Positions 14,478 through 22,809 of a stretch of 25,167 nucleotides of DNA are shown here, piece after piece (the first letter of the stretch is position 1; every line of letters begins with the position of its first letter). The translations under genes were made by a program, and so were the position numbers. Under the pieces are notes generated by a model. That model searched no databases. It was not told the DNA's origin and was given only the letters and a program-made list of their open reading frames with translations. The DNA is from JBBAAP01 sp043808305 (lineage in GTDB: Bacteria > Planctomycetota > MHYJ01 > JACQXL01): the NCBI GenBank assembly GCA_043808305.1, contig JAZDFB010000043.1, forward strand, positions 1 to 25,167. Direction: 5' to 3'.

Positions 14478-14527
14478 ACTCATTAATTTATGGACAACGC
14501 GGCTGAAACGGCTTAAATAGCCGTCAT

Positions 14528-15532
14528 ATGAACTTCCGCAGGCGAATCGTCGTCAGTTTATTCCTGCTTTTCTGCGTCCTGGTTACCGGCACAACCGGTT
14601 ATTGGGTAATCGGCGGAAATCTTCTGAACGCGCTTTATATGACCGTGATTACCTCGGCCACGGTCGGCTACGGCGAAGTAGTTCCGGTTTCCAACAACCC
14701 CGGCGCTGAGATTTTCACCATCGTCTTCATTATCCTGTCGGTTATTACCATCGGCATTATCACGTCACTGTTAGTGGCATCGATACTTGAATTAGAAATG
14801 AGCGGATTGTTAAGGAGGCGTAAGATGAACAAGCAAATCGAAAAACTATCCGGACACTACATTATCTGCGGCGGGGGCGAAACGGGTATCCATATCGTCC
14901 AGGAAATGTCCAAGATGTTGAAGCCGTTTGTGGTCATCGACCATGACCAGCAACGGCTGGAAAAACTGTCCGCGTTGTCGCAGAACATCCTTTACATCGT
15001 CGGCGATGCCACGGACGATGAGGTGCTGCTGGCGGCCGGCCTGGAACGAGCCATCGGCGTCATGGCCGCGCTGCCGTCTGACAAGGATAATCTCTATATC
15101 ACCGTGATGGCCAAACAATATAACTCCAAAATACGCATCGTGGCCCTGGGCGTGGAGGACAAGGCCATAAATAAGCTTAAAAAAGCCGGCGCGGATACGG
15201 TCGTTTCACCGGCGCTTATCGGCGGATTAAGGATGGCATCTGAAATGATGAGACCGTCCGCAACCAAGTTTCTGGATACGATGCTCCGGCAAACAACCGG
15301 TACCTACCGAATTGAGGAAATAAATATCCCGGCCGGTTCGCATATTGTTAATAAAAAGCTTTCGGAAATCGGCCTGCGCGATAAATACAACCTGCTTATT
15401 CTGGCCACAATAAAACCCGATTCAGACGAGATTACTTACAGCCCGCCGGCGGATACCGTTCTTAAGGAAGGCGTTATATTGGTAGTGCTGGGAGAGGTCC
15501 ATAACTTCAATAAAGTCAGAGAATTGCTATAA
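14528..15532 (+). CDS. Two-TM potassium channel with RCK (TrkA-N/TrkA-C) domains
   Basis: The protein has 334 residues. TM1 spans about 9-28, the pore helix and selectivity filter follow with TVGYG (45-49) in TSATVGYGE, and TM2 spans about 62-85. A cytoplasmic RCK N-terminal Rossmann domain comes next, with GGGETG (115-120) as the nucleotide loop and VVIDHD (135-140) and VGDATDD (158-164) as the ligand-contacting acidic positions. A TrkA-C domain occupies about 258-334. This is the MthK/Kch-like architecture of ligand-gated bacterial K+ channels. It would act in the inner membrane as a tetramer, gated by nucleotide or Ca2+ binding at the RCK ring. It follows the CoA ligase by 50 bp and precedes the lipoprotein by 11 bp. 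No SD is evident before the ATG. Confidence 0.92.
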   Translation: MNFRRRIVVSLFLLFCVLVTGTTGYWVIGGNLLNALYMTVITSATVGYGEVVPVSNNPGAEIFTIVFIILSVITIGIITSLLVASILELEMSGLLRRRKMNKQIEKLSGHYIICGGGETGIHIVQEMSKMLKPFVVIDHDQQRLEKLSALSQNILYIVGDATDDEVLLAAGLERAIGVMAALPSDKDNLYITVMAKQYNSKIRIVALGVEDKAINKLKKAGADTVVSPALIGGLRMASEMMRPSATKFLDTMLRQTTGTYRIEEINIPAGSHIVNKKLSEIGLRDKYNLLILATIKPDSDEITYSPPADTVLKEGVILVVLGEVHNFNKVRELL

Positions 15533-15543
15533 AAGGAAGACAT

Positions 15544-18294
15544 ATGAAATACTTAGCCTTATTATTAGGAGCAACACTATTAGCCGGGTGTGGCCCCGAA
15601 AGCATTCGGGACCATGGCGCTTCGGCGCTCACGCCCTCACATGTGGCGCCGGTCGCCCCCAAACCGCTCAGCCCGACTGAAATTAAAATCAAAGAAATAA
15701 TCGGGCTTTATCAGGAAGGCAAGCTGAACGAGTCTAAATCAAAATGCGAGGAACTGCTTAAGGCCGAGCCAAAGAATGCGGCAGTGCATTATGAACGGGG
15801 CAATATCTGGCAGTATGAGAATAATAACGATATGGCTTTGACCGAATTTAAGACGTCCCTGGAACTTGATCCATCATTCTATTACGCCCAGCGCGATATC
15901 TGGTATCTGGAGTTAGAAAAAACCGCTGATGACAAGGCCAAGGCCGAACTCAAAACCCGGATAAAGGAAAAAGCCGGCAGTATTATTTCCGCAGATAAAC
16001 CGTCGGATAAACTGTATTCATTCGGGTTTTACGCCTATAACTTGGCGGGTGTGCCCGAAAAGGCTGAAGAAATGAAAACCGCCCTGGTCACGGGCTATCC
16101 ATTAAGCGAAGAACTTAACGGCGTGGGCAACGAAGTATTCGAAAATATGCTGATGGCAACCCAGGGCGCAAACCGGCCCAAGCGGGCGCTTATGTCCGAG
16201 TCCTATGTCAAGGATTTTCCAAACCATTCGCGCACCGATTATGCCTACAGATTCCTGCTGGGGTTTTACTGGAAGGACCAACCTAACGCCGATAAAATCA
16301 GGAAATATGCCGCCATGTGGGTGGCGGCCAAGCCGGAATACCCGCTGGCTTTGGCTACCTCGGCCCGGGTCTGTGCCGAGATGAGTATCGAGCTTGATAA
16401 AGCCGTCAAATGGGCGGCTGATGCGATTAAATGTATGCCTAATACGTTTCCGACGCTGGCTGAATGGTCACAACGAAGCGATAAGAAGCCTTTCTGGTTC
16501 TACGAATGGCAGTTTACGGACGATGCCAAACCATTTGACATCCTGGACACTGTTGCCTGGGTATATTACAAGAAAGGTGATTTTGCCAAAGCCGAGTCTT
16601 ATATGAACCAGGCCATGCAGTATGAAAATTTCCACAGCCGGCTCTGGTATCATCTGGGCAAAATATACGAGGCGCAAGGAAAAACAGACGCGGCAATTGA
16701 CGCCCTGACGCATTCTCTTATCTCCAGAAGCGATGTGGCGGAAACACCGCCGGCGATTAAGAAGCTCTTAAAGAAAAAATACGACAAGACCGAGGCCGAG
16801 ATAAACCAGTTTTACCAACGGCTGCCGCAGGATATGGCCGTTAAAGAAGGCCTGCCGTTCTTTACTGACGTAACCACCGGAACCGGCCTGGCCGCGGTTG
16901 CCAGCGGGCGAAAGGCGGCCTGGGGCGATTACGATAATGATGGCTGGCAGGATATCCTCCTTAACGGCTCAATTCTCTGGCGTAATAAAGGCGACGGCAC
17001 ATTTGAGGATGTAACCAAACAGTCCCAGATAATCGGCCTTGACAAAAACGGCAAATGTATCTATGTCGGCGGCGTCTGGGCGGATTACGATAATAACGGC
17101 TGGCTGGATTTCTTTTCCGCCGGCACCAGTGATGCGCTCTGGCACAATAACGGTGATGGCACTTTCACCAATGTGACTGATAAGGTCAACCCAAAGATGA
17201 GCGATAGTTATCCGAGCGAAGGCGCCGGCTGGGGCGATTATGACCGCGACGGGTTTGTTGATTTATACGTTGCCAACTATGAACAAGGCCAGCGCGGCAC
17301 CGGAATGCCTGACTTTCTGTATAAGAATGAAAAAGGCCAGACTTTCAAAGATGTCACCAAAGATGCCGGTATTACGCCCAAATTGAATCTTTGCGGCTAC
17401 GGCATAAACTGGGGCGATTATAACAACGACGGCTGGCTGGATATTTTTGTCTCCAATTACCGGCTTAATCCGGATTTCCTGTGGCGGAACAACGGCAACG
17501 GCACCTTCACAAACGCAGCTAAAGAAGTCGGCGTGGAAGGAACTCCGGTGCAGGGAGCTTACGGGCATACCATCGGCTCGGAGTGGGCAGATTACGATAA
17601 TGACAGCAATTTAGATCTGTTCCAATGCAATCTGGCCCATCCCCGCTATATTACATTTTCCAATATGAGTTACCTGCTCCGAAATAACGGCGCGCCGGAT
17701 TATTGTTTTACTGAACGCCGCATCCAGTCAGGCATCAGGTATGAAGAGACGCATTCCGAACCGGCTTGGGGCGATTATGACAATGACGGCTTGCTGGATT
17801 TATATATTACCTCTGTTTATGTCAATATGCCGTCTTTCCTGTATCGACAATCTCCCAAAGGTCAATTTACCGATGTGACCTGGATGGCCGGAGTTCGCAT
17901 CACCGACGGCTGGGGCTGCGCCTGGGCTGATTTTGACAATGACGGTGACATAGACCTGTTAGTCTGTGATAACACCAATAAGGTTCATCTCTTCAGAAAC
18001 GAGGCTGTGTCAAAAACATCCGCCAACGTTAATAACTGGCTTGAGATAAAACTGGTCGGCTCGGACTGCAACACCGCCACTATCGGCGCCAGATTAATTC
18101 TCTCAACAGGCCAAGACCAGTATACGCGCCAGGTCGAAGGCGGCAAGGGCTCCACCAACCAGAATTCGCTGGTCCAGCATTTCGGCCTGGGCAGATACTC
18201 GGGTCTGCTGGAACTTTCCGTGCACTGGCCTTGTGGGAAGCTGACCAAACATCAGGTTGAAATTAACAAAATCATAACTATCAAAGAACCGTAA
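15544..18294 (+). CDS. TPR / seven-bladed VCBS propeller / ASPIC-UnbV lipoprotein
   Basis: This 916-residue protein starts with a lipoprotein signal peptide and lipobox LLAGC (C16), with AAGGAAG ahead of the ATG. A linker rich in Pro, Ala and Ser (about 20-47) precedes a TPR-like helical region (about 48-420). It then carries seven Ca2+-binding-like FG-GAP/VCBS repeats, each with W-[GA]-D-[YF]-[DN]-x-[DN]-[GS], starting near residues 460, 512, 563, 623, 681, 742 and 794. Spacing is 51-61 residues, as for a complete seven-bladed propeller. The C-terminal ASPIC/UnbV domain (about 833-916) ends with HFGLGRYSGLLELSVHWPCG. Such proteins are exported and enriched in planctomycetes and relatives; binding to polysaccharide or protein is presumed. 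The linker is partly built from dispersed-repeat sequence (15595-15628). Confidence 0.9.
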   Translation: MKYLALLLGATLLAGCGPESIRDHGASALTPSHVAPVAPKPLSPTEIKIKEIIGLYQEGKLNESKSKCEELLKAEPKNAAVHYERGNIWQYENNNDMALTEFKTSLELDPSFYYAQRDIWYLELEKTADDKAKAELKTRIKEKAGSIISADKPSDKLYSFGFYAYNLAGVPEKAEEMKTALVTGYPLSEELNGVGNEVFENMLMATQGANRPKRALMSESYVKDFPNHSRTDYAYRFLLGFYWKDQPNADKIRKYAAMWVAAKPEYPLALATSARVCAEMSIELDKAVKWAADAIKCMPNTFPTLAEWSQRSDKKPFWFYEWQFTDDAKPFDILDTVAWVYYKKGDFAKAESYMNQAMQYENFHSRLWYHLGKIYEAQGKTDAAIDALTHSLISRSDVAETPPAIKKLLKKKYDKTEAEINQFYQRLPQDMAVKEGLPFFTDVTTGTGLAAVASGRKAAWGDYDNDGWQDILLNGSILWRNKGDGTFEDVTKQSQIIGLDKNGKCIYVGGVWADYDNNGWLDFFSAGTSDALWHNNGDGTFTNVTDKVNPKMSDSYPSEGAGWGDYDRDGFVDLYVANYEQGQRGTGMPDFLYKNEKGQTFKDVTKDAGITPKLNLCGYGINWGDYNNDGWLDIFVSNYRLNPDFLWRNNGNGTFTNAAKEVGVEGTPVQGAYGHTIGSEWADYDNDSNLDLFQCNLAHPRYITFSNMSYLLRNNGAPDYCFTERRIQSGIRYEETHSEPAWGDYDNDGLLDLYITSVYVNMPSFLYRQSPKGQFTDVTWMAGVRITDGWGCAWADFDNDGDIDLLVCDNTNKVHLFRNEAVSKTSANVNNWLEIKLVGSDCNTATIGARLILSTGQDQYTRQVEGGKGSTNQNSLVQHFGLGRYSGLLELSVHWPCGKLTKHQVEINKIITIKEP
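15595..15628. repeat. Dispersed-repeat sequence inside a coding region
   Basis: CCCGAA-AGCA-TTCGGG (15595-15610) is a CCCG...CGGG hairpin like those in the intergenic spacers. It is followed by CCATGGCGCTTCGGCGC (15612-15628), identical to 4690-4706. Both lie in frame in the linker just after the lipobox of the propeller lipoprotein and encode part of GPESIRDHGASALT. Confidence 0.6.
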
Positions 18295-18307
18295 TATGGA
18301 TTTTTTC

Positions 18308-18334
18308 TTGACAGGAAGCCCTCTCTAATATAAG
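18308..18334 (+). promoter_or_regulatory. Possible promoter of the membrane protein-rpmB unit
   Basis: A perfect TTGACA (18308-18313) is followed by TATAAG (18329-18334) with a 15-nt spacer, shorter than ideal. TAAGTT at a 17-nt spacing is a weaker alternative. It lies about 50 nt before the ribosome-binding site of the next gene, in the largest gap (91 bp) since the adaptor gene. Confidence 0.4.
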
Positions 18335-18373
18335 TTTAGTGATTATTAACTACATAAGCGTTTAAATAAAAAG

Positions 18374-18379
18374 AGGAGG
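18374..18379 (+). promoter_or_regulatory. Consensus ribosome-binding site AGGAGG
   Basis: AGGAGG lies 6 nt before the ATG at 18386. It is the strongest Shine-Dalgarno in the window and fixes this start. Confidence 0.7.
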
Positions 18380-18385
18380 TAGTCT

Positions 18386-19603
18386 ATGAGAGAATTGAAA
18401 GGCAACTGGCATGACCTGTTTAACGGGTTCTCGGTGGCATTTGACATCAAGAAGATGTTCGCGGTGTTTATCGCATTGGCATTGACCGTAATAATCGTCG
18501 TCGTCATACCCTGGTTGACTGTTTTAGCTATTGACCCGGCGGCTTTAAATAAAATAGACCTGAAACCGGCTTTAGCCGATTGCGCTAACTGCAAATGCGG
18601 CATATCCGTAAGTTTTGGCGAAGACAAAGCCATGACGAGCCAAATAGCGTGCAATCATCAAGAGTTAGGCCGTCAGGCCCGGTATGTCCTTCATACCACC
18701 ATGGGTTTTTATAAATGGCCGTTTCTCACCGTGCTCGGATTGTTGTTGCTGGCGGTCTGGGGATATTTCGGCGGAATGGTCACCCGAATCGCTGCGATTA
18801 ACCTGACCAAAGACGAAAGCCTTAGCTTCGGCAAGGCGTCGGCATTCGCATCAAAGAAATTCATGAGTTTCTTTTCGCCTGTCGTTGTCTGCATTATGGG
18901 AATCCTCTTTTTCTCCCTGTGCAACGTGGCCGGCGGACTGATCGGCCTGATACCGGTGGTTGGCCCCATTCTGGTGGCTATCGGCCTGCCTCTGGCGATA
19001 CTTTCCGGATTCATCATCCTGTTCATCATCATCGGCCTGCTCAGCCATATACTCTTTTACCCAACTATCGGTGTGGAAGGCACCGATACGTTCGACGCTA
19101 TCAGCCGCAGTTTCCAGTATCTTTACGCCCGGCCTTGGCATTATCTGTGGTACACCCTGACGGCTATTGCCTACGGCATACCCACCATAATGTTTGTTAT
19201 GTTCTTCGTCCGGGCTATGATTAAAATCGGCGTCGGCACCGCCTCTATGGGCATGGGCATCAGCATGCATAATATCCTGTCGCTAACCAATCTACCAATA
19301 GTCGATTGCCTGAAAGTCGGCGTTCCCATGGATATGGGCGCTCCGATATCGGTGGCTTATTACATTGCCGCGGTGATTATGGCCATCTGGCTGATTTTGA
19401 TCTGCGGCTTGGCCGTATCTTATGTAATTTCCTATTCGCTCTCGGCTAATACCATTATATATCTGCTGCTCAGGAAACAAGTCGACGAAATAGATATGAA
19501 AGAGGTTTACGAAGAAGAAACGGAAGAGCTCATGACTGGTAATATCCCGGTTGCGCCGCCGTCGGCTTCGGATAAGCCTGATGATAAGCCCAAAATCAAT
19601 TAA
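18386..19603 (+). CDS. Polytopic membrane protein of unknown function
   Basis: The 405-residue protein begins with a cytosolic-looking stretch, MRELKGNWHDLFNGFSVAFD. Hydrophobic segments follow at about 24-46, 111-134, 160-181, 184-204, 205-226, 250-275 and 322-350. Between the first two there is a polar loop with a cysteine cluster, DCANCKCG (65-72). The segment EGTDTFDAISRSFQYLYARP (231-250) is the most conserved-looking part and recalls a motif of planctomycete and related membrane proteins; I cannot name the family. The charged C-terminal tail (MKEVYEEETEEL, then a Pro/Ser/Asp-rich end) is probably cytoplasmic. Only 17 bp separate it from rpmB, so the two are probably cotranscribed. Function is unknown; transport or membrane organisation would be a guess. 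Confidence 0.85.
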   Translation: MRELKGNWHDLFNGFSVAFDIKKMFAVFIALALTVIIVVVIPWLTVLAIDPAALNKIDLKPALADCANCKCGISVSFGEDKAMTSQIACNHQELGRQARYVLHTTMGFYKWPFLTVLGLLLLAVWGYFGGMVTRIAAINLTKDESLSFGKASAFASKKFMSFFSPVVVCIMGILFFSLCNVAGGLIGLIPVVGPILVAIGLPLAILSGFIILFIIIGLLSHILFYPTIGVEGTDTFDAISRSFQYLYARPWHYLWYTLTAIAYGIPTIMFVMFFVRAMIKIGVGTASMGMGISMHNILSLTNLPIVDCLKVGVPMDMGAPISVAYYIAAVIMAIWLILICGLAVSYVISYSLSANTIIYLLLRKQVDEIDMKEVYEEETEELMTGNIPVAPPSASDKPDDKPKIN

Positions 19604-19620
19604 CATAGAAGGATAAATTT

Positions 19621-19881
19621 ATGAGTCGGGTTTGCGACATTTGCGGCAAAAGACCGTCCACAGGCAATAAAATATCACGCCGCGGTATGGCTAAGAAAAA
19701 AGGCGGCGTGGGCAAAAAGGTTGGCGGTATTACCAGGCGCTGGTGGAAACCCAACCTTCAAAAGATCCGGGCAATGGTTGATGGCAAGCCAGCCAGAATC
19801 ACTGTTTGTACTGGCTGTATGGGTGCAGGATTGGTAGTAAAACCCCCTATTCGGATTAAAGCGGAAAAAGGCTCTGTTTAA
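19621..19881 (+). CDS. rpmB: 50S ribosomal protein L28
   Basis: This 86-residue protein is clearly L28: MSRVCDICGKRPSTGNKISR opens it, followed by the basic Gly/Lys stretch, the RRWWKPNLQKIR segment (39-50) and the closing GLVVKPP. Four cysteines in two CxxC pairs (C5/C8 and C63/C66) mark the zinc-binding form, which some bacteria replace by a cysteine-free paralogue under zinc limitation. It acts in the large ribosomal subunit. AAGGAT lies 8 nt before the ATG. The stop at 19881 faces the stop of the convergent O-antigen ligase gene at 19888 with only 6 bp between them, and no terminator hairpin is visible there. Confidence 0.96.
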   Translation: MSRVCDICGKRPSTGNKISRRGMAKKKGGVGKKVGGITRRWWKPNLQKIRAMVDGKPARITVCTGCMGAGLVVKPPIRIKAEKGSV

Positions 19882-19887
19882 GATTTC

Positions 19888-21741
19888 CTACTTCTCATCC
19901 TTTTTCTGTCCAACAGGCCGGTTTTCCATACTTTCGGCATGGGGATTCAGTTGATGCGCCTTCTTAAATAACAACTCGCTTTGGCGAAGCATAACATCGG
20001 ATTTTTCTAAAGCTCTAGATTTCTTATACATTTCGGAATGATCTTTAAAAAATATGCCCTGGTAGTAATAAAGATTGCTACTCATTCGGCTTAAGGTTAT
20101 TGCTTGATCCAACAGCTTGATACAGATGAACTCATCAGGTTTTTGAGAACAAAGAGTTCTGTGATAAAACCAGGATAGCTCCAAGTATGGATCAACGGAA
20201 TAAGGGTTAAGTTCCTTTGCCTTTTCCAGATTAGTCCGGCCCTTTTCCATAGAATCTAATCCACCGTCAGTCCGAACCAACCAGCGGCATTGATCTAAAA
20301 GCGTGTCGTACTCCATTAACCGCGGGCAGATTGACCAACTCAAAAATAAAATACTGCCTAATAAAATAATTATTAATGTCAGATGAATAAATGCATAGCG
20401 AGTAGTAACTGTCGTACTGGTTTTTTCTGATTTATTCCCTGCATTTTCTGTGCCAATGGGAAGATTTATACCATCCCTGAGGCTTAAAGATACAATTAGC
20501 CCCGCAACCAACCACGCGCTCATGGACAGCCCCTGGGAATAGAAATTAAAATCAACCATGCTGTGAAGCAGGAATCCGGCCAGCCCGCAGATCAACCCTA
20601 TCAAAAGAGTTCGGTTTAATGAATAGATCTGTCCTTTGATAACCCGGAACAAACCAAGAAAAAGAATGCCGCCGAAAACAGCTACGAATACAACCAGCCC
20701 GATAATACCAGTCTCTGCGCCAATCTGGAGAAAATCGTTGTGAGCCTTCTGGGTAATCCCCGTATTTGCCTCTCGATATATCAAGTAATGATCAACAAAC
20801 TGGTTTAATCCGACCCCAAAGGGATGATGTTTTATTATCTCAGCCGCACCCCGCCAATAACCGTAGCGAATATTTAGCGAATCTGAAATACTATTGAGCG
20901 AATCAGGAACGTTTTTAGCCGTCAGAATATAAAGAAATACCACTCCGGATAAAACAGCACCGGCAATACTCACGGCGATTACCGCAGTTTTTGCCGGGCG
21001 CACGAAACGATGCCAATTTTTCAAGACAAAAAATAGTATTAAGGCAAACCCCGCGGCCACCCAAGCGCCTTTTGCACCAGTTGACCATAGGACATAAACC
21101 ATTACCGCTAAAACCCCCGATATAATGAGGTTTAATAACGTTGCAAATCTGGTGAAAATATTTCTCGATAATAAACTTAAAATTATCGGGATAACCAGGA
21201 CTAAAAAACCGCCTAACGAGTTCTGGTAAATAAAAGTGGCAAAAGGCTCATTGGCATTAAGTCTGGTTAGAAAATTATTCCTAAATTCCGCCGGAACAAA
21301 ATCCAGGAGATGCGGGTCCTGGCTAACCGCCTGGCGGACCGACTCCAACCCCCAGAGGTGCTGGTACAAGCCGTAAAACGATATCAAAACAGCCGAGCCC
21401 GCAAACACACTAATAAACAAGTATGGTTTATTAAGGCTAACTATCAGGTAAAATAGAACAATATCTGTTAACCAGGCAAATCCATACGGAAGAGCCCCGA
21501 ATTTATAAGGCGCAATGAAAAATGAATATACAACCAAGCATCCGAATATTGCCGGTAACAGTAATATAAACCTTCGGGCCGCTGCAACTATATCAGGTTT
21601 GCGGACCAGGCGTAAAAGCAATGCCATCCAAACCAATAGACCAATTGCTATGTTTAGTCCGATTCCGTCCGTTGAGCCGGAAATCAAAAGCCTTAAAACT
21701 ACAGCCGCGATAATTAAGAATATCTCAAAGGAAAGAATCAT
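19888..21741 (-). CDS. O-antigen ligase-like (Wzy_C) membrane protein with TPR tail
   Basis: The 617-residue protein has about 11-12 predicted membrane helices over residues 1-475, then a soluble C-terminal region with TPR-like helices (about 485-610). The Wzy_C/WaaL core is recognisable by NIRYGYWRGAAEIIKHHPFG (290-309) followed by GLNQF, and by AHNDFLQIGAETGIIG (333-348), the usual conserved Arg and His regions of the periplasmic loop. These proteins transfer or polymerise undecaprenyl-linked glycans, or glycosylate pilins (PglL/PilO type). With pilB and pilT nearby, pilin glycosylation is an alternative to O-antigen ligation, but neither is shown. The ATG at 21741 overlaps the stop of a short upstream ORF as TAATG and has no SD of its own. 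Confidence 0.87.
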   Translation of the reverse strand: MILSFEIFLIIAAVVLRLLISGSTDGIGLNIAIGLLVWMALLLRLVRKPDIVAAARRFILLLPAIFGCLVVYSFFIAPYKFGALPYGFAWLTDIVLFYLIVSLNKPYLFISVFAGSAVLISFYGLYQHLWGLESVRQAVSQDPHLLDFVPAEFRNNFLTRLNANEPFATFIYQNSLGGFLVLVIPIILSLLSRNIFTRFATLLNLIISGVLAVMVYVLWSTGAKGAWVAAGFALILFFVLKNWHRFVRPAKTAVIAVSIAGAVLSGVVFLYILTAKNVPDSLNSISDSLNIRYGYWRGAAEIIKHHPFGVGLNQFVDHYLIYREANTGITQKAHNDFLQIGAETGIIGLVVFVAVFGGILFLGLFRVIKGQIYSLNRTLLIGLICGLAGFLLHSMVDFNFYSQGLSMSAWLVAGLIVSLSLRDGINLPIGTENAGNKSEKTSTTVTTRYAFIHLTLIIILLGSILFLSWSICPRLMEYDTLLDQCRWLVRTDGGLDSMEKGRTNLEKAKELNPYSVDPYLELSWFYHRTLCSQKPDEFICIKLLDQAITLSRMSSNLYYYQGIFFKDHSEMYKKSRALEKSDVMLRQSELLFKKAHQLNPHAESMENRPVGQKKDEK

Positions 21742-21947
21742 TAAGGCATTATTTCTAAAATCAGGTAATAGTCAATATAATTAATGCCATCAAGAGTAAC
21801 ACTGCGTAGTGGTAGGAAAAAGTATTTAAAGGGCTTATCCTGGAACAAAGCCTTGCTTATGTAACATGAAGTGCCGACAAACTTATTAAGAATATATCCC
21901 GCGTAATAAGGTGCCTGCGCTTTGGATTGCGTCACAAATGATAGCAA
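21741..21947 (-). CDS. Short ORF coupled to the O-antigen ligase gene
   Basis: The 68-codon frame opens with a TTG directly after an in-frame TGA and contains no internal ATG before its last residues; a GTG at codon 5 is an alternative start. Its TAA overlaps the downstream ATG (TAATG), a typical translational-coupling arrangement. The residues (for example AGYILNKFVGTSCYISKALF) look like a real protein tail, but no family is recognised. It may be the surviving 3' end of a larger gene, since the DNA upstream holds another broken gene. Confidence 0.35.
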   Translation of the reverse strand: MLSFVTQSKAQAPYYAGYILNKFVGTSCYISKALFQDKPFKYFFLPLRSVTLDGINYIDYYLILEIMP

Positions 21948-21983
21948 TCAGGGATGAATGATTCTAATTTTGTCGCCCGTCTA

Positions 21984-22326
21984 TTATTTAACCTTCTTTT
22001 GCCATTTATCTATCAACTTTTGCATCTTTTGTCCTATCGGATCATTCAGCGCAAATCGCAGAAATATCTCACCGTCCGCTATGGCTGACTTAAAATCACC
22101 CTTGCTGGCATAAGCTTCGCTTCTGCTCCCATATGCTTCGGCACATCTCGGGGTCCAACCTGATTGATTCGCTATAATCTGCTATGGCCTTGTCTAATTC
22201 TCCTTTTTTCTTATAAGCAGCGCCTCGATTGCAGTATGCATTGGCAAATCCGGGATTAAGCCTGATGGCTTCGTTAAAATCGATCATTGCCTTATCTGTT
22301 TCGCCTTTATTTTGGTAGGCATACTA
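21984..22326 (-). pseudogene. TPR-repeat gene fragment with two frameshifts
   Basis: Read on the minus strand, the sequence encodes canonical TPR units: YAYQNKGETDKAMIDFNEAI, then RLNPGFANAYCNRGAAYKKK, then GELDKAIADYSESIRLDP. A one-base insertion near 22145 breaks the frame. Reading resumes in the next frame as AEAYGSRSEAYASKGDF. A second one-base insertion near 22095 leads to a third frame, KSAIADGEIFLRFALNDPIG then QKMQKLIDKWQKKVK, ending at TAA 21984-21986. The N-terminal side is cut by a TAG near 22326, in mid-repeat. The part from 22287 to 22096 remains open as a 63-codon frame with an ATG. Relics of this quality suggest recent decay, or sequencing indels. Confidence 0.75.
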
Positions 22327-22473
22327 ATTATATTCAAATAAAAACAACCGCATTGTCAATTAAATCTTCGCCGAAGGACATTGCGTCCCGTCTTAAAACA
22401 GAAGAATCGGTTTAAATCAGTATATTTCGAACAGGTGGAGATATCCTTAAAATCAATTTTCGCTTACTGTTTT
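22327..22473. other. Short AT-rich spacer upstream of the TPR relic
   Basis: The first ~40 bp are A/T-rich (ATTCAAATAAAAACAACCGC). No open frame, palindrome of note or repeat shared with the left side of the window was seen. It separates the cupin stop (22474) from the broken TPR gene. Confidence 0.4.
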
Positions 22474-22809
22474 TTACGCTTTTATCATTACTAACAACAT
22501 CTTAAATCTGGTTATTGATTTAAGCGCATGGGTTTTGTTCGCTGGTAGTATAATCATCTGGCCTTTCCCCAGTCTGAATGGCCTATCTGAAATGGTTATC
22601 CTAACCGTGCCGTCAAGTATATAGACCAAGGCGTCAAACGGAGCGGTATGCTCGCTCAAGCCCTGGCCTTTGTCAAAAGCAAAGATAGTCACGGTGCCGG
22701 CTGGTTTGGTTATAATAGCCCGGCTGACCACGGCACCGGTTTGGTAATTCAGTAACGCGTTTAGGCCGCTGATCTTGCCGATAATATTATCGGTATTGCC
22801 ACTTTTCAT
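22474..22809 (-). CDS. Small cupin-domain protein
   Basis: The 111-residue protein is a single cupin barrel. Motif 1-like sequence is SEHTAPFDALVYILDGTVRI, with strands leading into FRLGKGQMIILPANKTHALK as motif 2 (G, P and H conserved). The usual HxH of motif 1 is reduced to a single His (HTAPFD), so metal binding may be altered. Its ATG (22809) overlaps the pilT TGA (22808-22806) as ATGA, indicating translational coupling. Proteins of this type are small and often bind small molecules or metals; no specific function can be given. The link with pilT is positional only. Confidence 0.82.
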   Translation of the reverse strand: MKSGNTDNIIGKISGLNALLNYQTGAVVSRAIITKPAGTVTIFAFDKGQGLSEHTAPFDALVYILDGTVRITISDRPFRLGKGQMIILPANKTHALKSITRFKMLLVMIKA

